Of a DNA stretch of 64,000 nucleotides, positions 59,991-64,000 are shown in pieces; the first letter of the stretch is position 1, and every line of letters starts with the position of its first letter. The DNA is from Pseudonocardia hydrocarbonoxydans. Lineage in GTDB: Bacteria > Actinomycetota > Actinomycetes > Mycobacteriales > Pseudonocardiaceae. The stretch lies in NCBI RefSeq assembly GCF_006539565.1, contig NZ_BJNG01000018.1, positions 156,326 through 220,325 of the forward strand, read 5' to 3'. The notes under the pieces are model-generated. The model was not told the DNA's origin and made no database searches. It worked only from the letters and a program-made list of their open reading frames with translations. The position numbers were made by a program, and so were the translations under genes.

Positions 59991-60056
59991 CATGATCATC
60001 GTTCGGGCGCGTTTCCGGCGGGTTCTCGCCGCTTTCGCGCCGAACCGGTGATCATG
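59991..60056. repeat. 66-bp imperfect palindrome over the amidase stop codon
   Basis: Same length and ends (CATGATC...GATCATG) as the palindrome at 8001-8066. Arms of 30 nt around a 6-nt centre pair at about 22 positions with internal loops. The right arm contains the TGA (60054-60052 on the minus strand) of the amidase gene. Intergenic 59937-60051 otherwise holds nothing recognised. Confidence 0.75.
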
Positions 60057-61440
60057 GGCCCTGGATCCGGGGGAACGGCCGCTCGGCCTCCACCGCGTAG
60101 GCCACCTCCAGCAGGCTGCGCTCGTCACCCACCGCCGCCGACAGGTGCACCCCGATCGGGAGCCCGTCCGCGGACAGGCCCGCGGGCAGCGCGAGACCCG
60201 GCGCCCCGGCCACGTTGTTCAACGGCGTGAACGCGACGTAGGCCAGCAGCCTGCGCAGCAGTTCGTCGTACGGGACGGTGGGCGAGAGGTGCCCCAGCGG
60301 GGGCGTGGTGTGCGCGACCACGGGGGAGAGCACCAGGTCGTGCGCGGCGAACACCCGTGCGTAGCCGGCCTGCACCCGGCGCAGCCTGCGCACGATGACC
60401 GGCGTCCGGGGCAGCGCGCGGCGGTAGCGCTCGCGCAGGCCCTGGGAGAGGCCGTCCATGCGCGCGGGGTCGAAGTCGCGGCCGAGCAGCCAGCGCCCGG
60501 TGGACGCGGCGAGGAAGGCGAGCATGCCCCAGTAGTCGACGAAGTCCTCGACGAACGAGCCCCCGATCGGGATCGCGGCCGGCTCGACGGTGTGGCCGAG
60601 TTTCTCCAGCGTGCGCGCGGTGTCCAGGACGGCGGCGCGGGTCTGCGTGCAGGTGGCGGCACCGGTCGGGGAGTCCAGCACCAGCCCGATCCGGAGCCGG
60701 CGCGCGGCCGGGCCCTCGACGAGCCCGATCGGCGGCAGCGCCGGGTTGCGCCGGTACCGCTCGGCGGCGGCGAGGAACGCGGCGCTGTCGCGGACGGTGC
60801 GGCTGACGACGCCGTCGGCGATCAGGTCGATCGGCAGCCGCGCGCCCTGCGGGTTCGGCACGAGCCGGCCGCGGCCGGGCTTGAGACCGACCAGCCCGCA
60901 GCAGGCGGCCGGGATGCGGATGGACCCGCCGCCGTCGTTGGCGTGCGCGAGCGGCACCACCCCCGCGGCGACGAGCACGCCCGCGCCGCCCGACGACGCA
61001 CCCGGTGAGTACGCCGGGTCCCACGGGTTGCGCGCGGGCGCCGCGCCGTCGAACTCGGTGGAGGCGTTGAACCCGAACTCCGGCATCCGGCTGGTGCCCA
61101 GCACGTCCAGGCCGGTGGCCAGCAGCTGCGCGGTGACCGGCCCGTGCGCGGCCACCGGACGGGGGACGAACGCCGCGGTGCCGTGCCCGCACGGCATGCC
61201 GGCGACCTCGATGTTGTCCTTGGCGTAGGTCGGCACGCCGGCCAGCGGCCCGTCCGGGGCGCCGGTCGCCGTGGGCCCGGTCGTCACCACCGCACCCAGC
61301 TGCGCCACCTGCCCGGCCCGGGCGAGCGCCGCCGCGCGCAGCTCGTCGGCCGTGGTCACCCGGCGCCGGACCAGCTCCGCCAGCCCGACGGCGTCGTGGT
61401 CGCCGAGGGCGTCGTCGGTGAAGGCGTGGGTGCGGGGCAT
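60052..61440 (-). CDS. Amidase signature family enzyme
   Basis: 462 residues. The Ser-Ser-Lys catalytic triad of the amidase signature is visible: Lys in TYAKDNI, Ser in PGASSGGAG and Ser in GGGSIRIPAACCGLVGLKPGRG. The substrate is unknown and the gene is not near gatBC, so it is not assigned to GatA. ATG 61440. Its stop lies within the CATGATC palindrome. Confidence 0.9.
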   Translation of the reverse strand: MPRTHAFTDDALGDHDAVGLAELVRRRVTTADELRAAALARAGQVAQLGAVVTTGPTATGAPDGPLAGVPTYAKDNIEVAGMPCGHGTAAFVPRPVAAHGPVTAQLLATGLDVLGTSRMPEFGFNASTEFDGAAPARNPWDPAYSPGASSGGAGVLVAAGVVPLAHANDGGGSIRIPAACCGLVGLKPGRGRLVPNPQGARLPIDLIADGVVSRTVRDSAAFLAAAERYRRNPALPPIGLVEGPAARRLRIGLVLDSPTGAATCTQTRAAVLDTARTLEKLGHTVEPAAIPIGGSFVEDFVDYWGMLAFLAASTGRWLLGRDFDPARMDGLSQGLRERYRRALPRTPVIVRRLRRVQAGYARVFAAHDLVLSPVVAHTTPPLGHLSPTVPYDELLRRLLAYVAFTPLNNVAGAPGLALPAGLSADGLPIGVHLSAAVGDERSLLEVAYAVEAERPFPRIQGP

Positions 61441-61512
61441 CGGGTCGATGATGGCGCGCCTGCCGTCCCGTCGCCCGGGCCGGAGAGCGATCTCACGGGC
61501 GGCACGACCCGG

Positions 61513-61538
61513 TCGCACGGATGTCCCGACTCGCGGGG
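61513..61538 (+). repeat. Solo copy of the dispersed 26-bp repeat
   Basis: TCGCACGGATGTCCCGACTC followed by GCGGGG is identical to the reverse complement of 44743-44768. It lies in the 117-bp gap between the aldehyde dehydrogenase stop and the amidase start, where it could act in termination. Only one arm is present here. Confidence 0.85.
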
Positions 61539-61557
61539 GTCAGGAGAGGGCGGGGGG

Positions 61558-62987
<1,430 letters not shown>

Positions 62988-62988
<1 letters not shown>

Positions 62989-63953
62989 CAGGCGGTGCCG
63001 ATCCGGTCGGTGTTCTCGTAGTGGCCGAGCGCCTGGGTGCGGCGCTGCCGGAGCAGGTCGTTCAGCAGCGACGAGGCGCCGAACCGGAACAGGTCGGGGG
63101 TGAGCCACCGCGGGCCGGCCACCTCGTTGACGGCCACCAGGTGCCGGATCGCGTCCTTGCTCGTGCGGATCCCGCCCGCGGCCTTGACCCCGCGCAGCTC
63201 GCCGGTGGCGCGGTGCCAGTCGCGGACGGCCTGGAGCATCACCTGCACCACCGGCAGCGTGGCGGCGGGGGAGATCTTGCCGGTGGAGGTCTTGATGACG
63301 TCGGCGCCCGCGAGCAGCGCGAGCCAGGACGCGCGGCGGACGTCGTCGTAGCCGGCCAGCTCGCCGGTCTCCAGGATCACCTTGAGGTGCGCGGCGCCGC
63401 AGGCCGCCTTGACGGCCACGATCTCGTCGTACACCTGGCCGTAGCGCCCGGCCAGCCAGGCGCCGCGGTCGATCACCATGTCGATCTCCGAGGCCCCCGC
63501 GTCGACGGCCATCGTGGTGTCGGCCAGCTTCACCGCCCGCGACGAGCGCCCGGCCGGGAACGCCGTGGCGACCGCGGCCACCGCGACGCCCGAGCCGCGC
63601 AGCGCCTCGACCGCGGTGCCCGCGAGGTCGGGGTAGACGCAGACGGCGGCGACCGGCGGCACGTCGGGGTGCTCGGGGTCGGGGCGGCGGGCCTGCGCGC
63701 ACAGCGAGCGGACCTTGCCCGGGGTGTCGGAGCCCTCCAGCGTCGTCAGGTCGATCATCGAGATCGCCGTGTCGAGCGCGCGGAGCTTGGCGGCCTTCTT
63801 GATGCTGCGCGTGGCCAGCACGGCCGAGCGGCGTTCCAGGCCCACCTCGTCGACGCCGGGCAGCCCGCGCAGGAAGCGGCGCAGGGACCCGTCGTCGCGC
63901 ACGGCGTCGGCCAGGTCCGTCGAGGTCCGCGGGGCCGGAACGGTCGTCGTCAC
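62988..63953 (-). CDS. deoC: Deoxyribose-phosphate aldolase
   Basis: 321 residues, with an N-terminal extension of about 60 compared with compact DeoC. The Schiff-base Lys is K221 in VIKTSTGK; K257 in VKAAGGIRT is the second catalytic Lys, and the early Asp is in AISMIDLT. It splits deoxyribose-5-phosphate into glyceraldehyde-3-phosphate and acetaldehyde, the end of the salvage route fed by deoA. GTG 63953. Nothing recognisable in the last 47 bp of the window. Confidence 0.94.
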
Positions 63954-64000
63954 GGGCCCGAGTCTAGGGCGTGTCCGACCCGCCCCGGGCGGGCCGGACA

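Noticed and set aside
60052..61440. Glutamyl-tRNA amidotransferase subunit A
   Set aside because: Amidase signature alone is not specific; no gatB or gatC is nearby.

Overview
The window is a very GC-rich, gene-dense chromosomal segment of an actinobacterium. GTG starts are frequent, 1-8 nt start/stop overlaps are common, and LexA boxes have the actinobacterial form TCGAAC-N4-GTTCGA. Gene content (F420 cofactor synthase FbiC, monomeric isocitrate dehydrogenase, the ImuA'/ImuB/DnaE2 mutasome, and the sucCD-34kDa antigen-PerM-purN-purH order also found in mycobacteria) points to the Mycobacteriales/Pseudonocardiales; a Pseudonocardia-like organism is my best guess. I see no phage, transposase, CRISPR array, tRNA or rRNA.

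Layout. 1-6.9 kb: end of sucC, sucD, a Gly/Tyr/Gln-rich membrane protein (DUF5336), a PerM-like polytopic protein with a repetitive acidic tail, and purN-purH. 7.1-14.2 kb: an SOS mutagenesis cassette (imuA', imuB, an NmrA-like reductase, dnaE2) with two perfect LexA boxes. 14.2-17.6 kb: acetate/succinate transporter, folD-DUF3017, DUF2252. 17.6-22.9 kb: a frameshifted lipoprotein peptidase, a three-gene ABC exporter, a ribbon-helix-helix protein and an AraC regulator. 22.9-33.7 kb: icd, an SH3-like membrane protein, xthA-kinase-ybaK operon, LpqC-like esterase, fbiC, ASCH protein and a carotenoid oxygenase. 33.7-37.7 kb: trpS, YihY/BrkB, a D,D-carboxypeptidase preceded by a 19-bp-period repeat array, and an SRPBCC protein. 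37.9-47.2 kb: a nucleoside import and salvage locus (BMP lipoprotein, ABC ATPase, two permeases, cdd, deoA, a coiled-coil protein, add). 47.3-57.7 kb: a MalT/LuxR-type regulator, then a compact accessory-looking cluster of small membrane proteins (GAP, SHOCT, DUF6325, DUF308, MFS, AI-2E, DUF1269) around a leucyl aminopeptidase. 57.8-64 kb: a conserved unknown protein, a half-size aldehyde dehydrogenase, an amidase, a full aldehyde dehydrogenase and deoC.

Functional links. BMP-ABC import feeds cytidine deaminase, thymidine phosphorylase and adenosine deaminase; deoC at the right edge would split deoxyribose-5-phosphate, and the overlapping aldehyde dehydrogenase could oxidise the acetaldehyde. 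ImuA', ImuB and DnaE2 form the damage-induced translesion mutasome.

Most notable observations: a 66-bp palindrome that buries the imuB start codon, with a same-length relative over the amidase stop codon; a LexA box directly against the dnaE2 start, suggesting a leaderless SOS transcript; a Ser/Thr kinase whose extracellular part resembles the Septum_form domain; a 19-bp-period array upstream of the carboxypeptidase gene; a dispersed 26-bp repeat; two single-base frameshifts; and the translationally coupled small-membrane-protein cluster.
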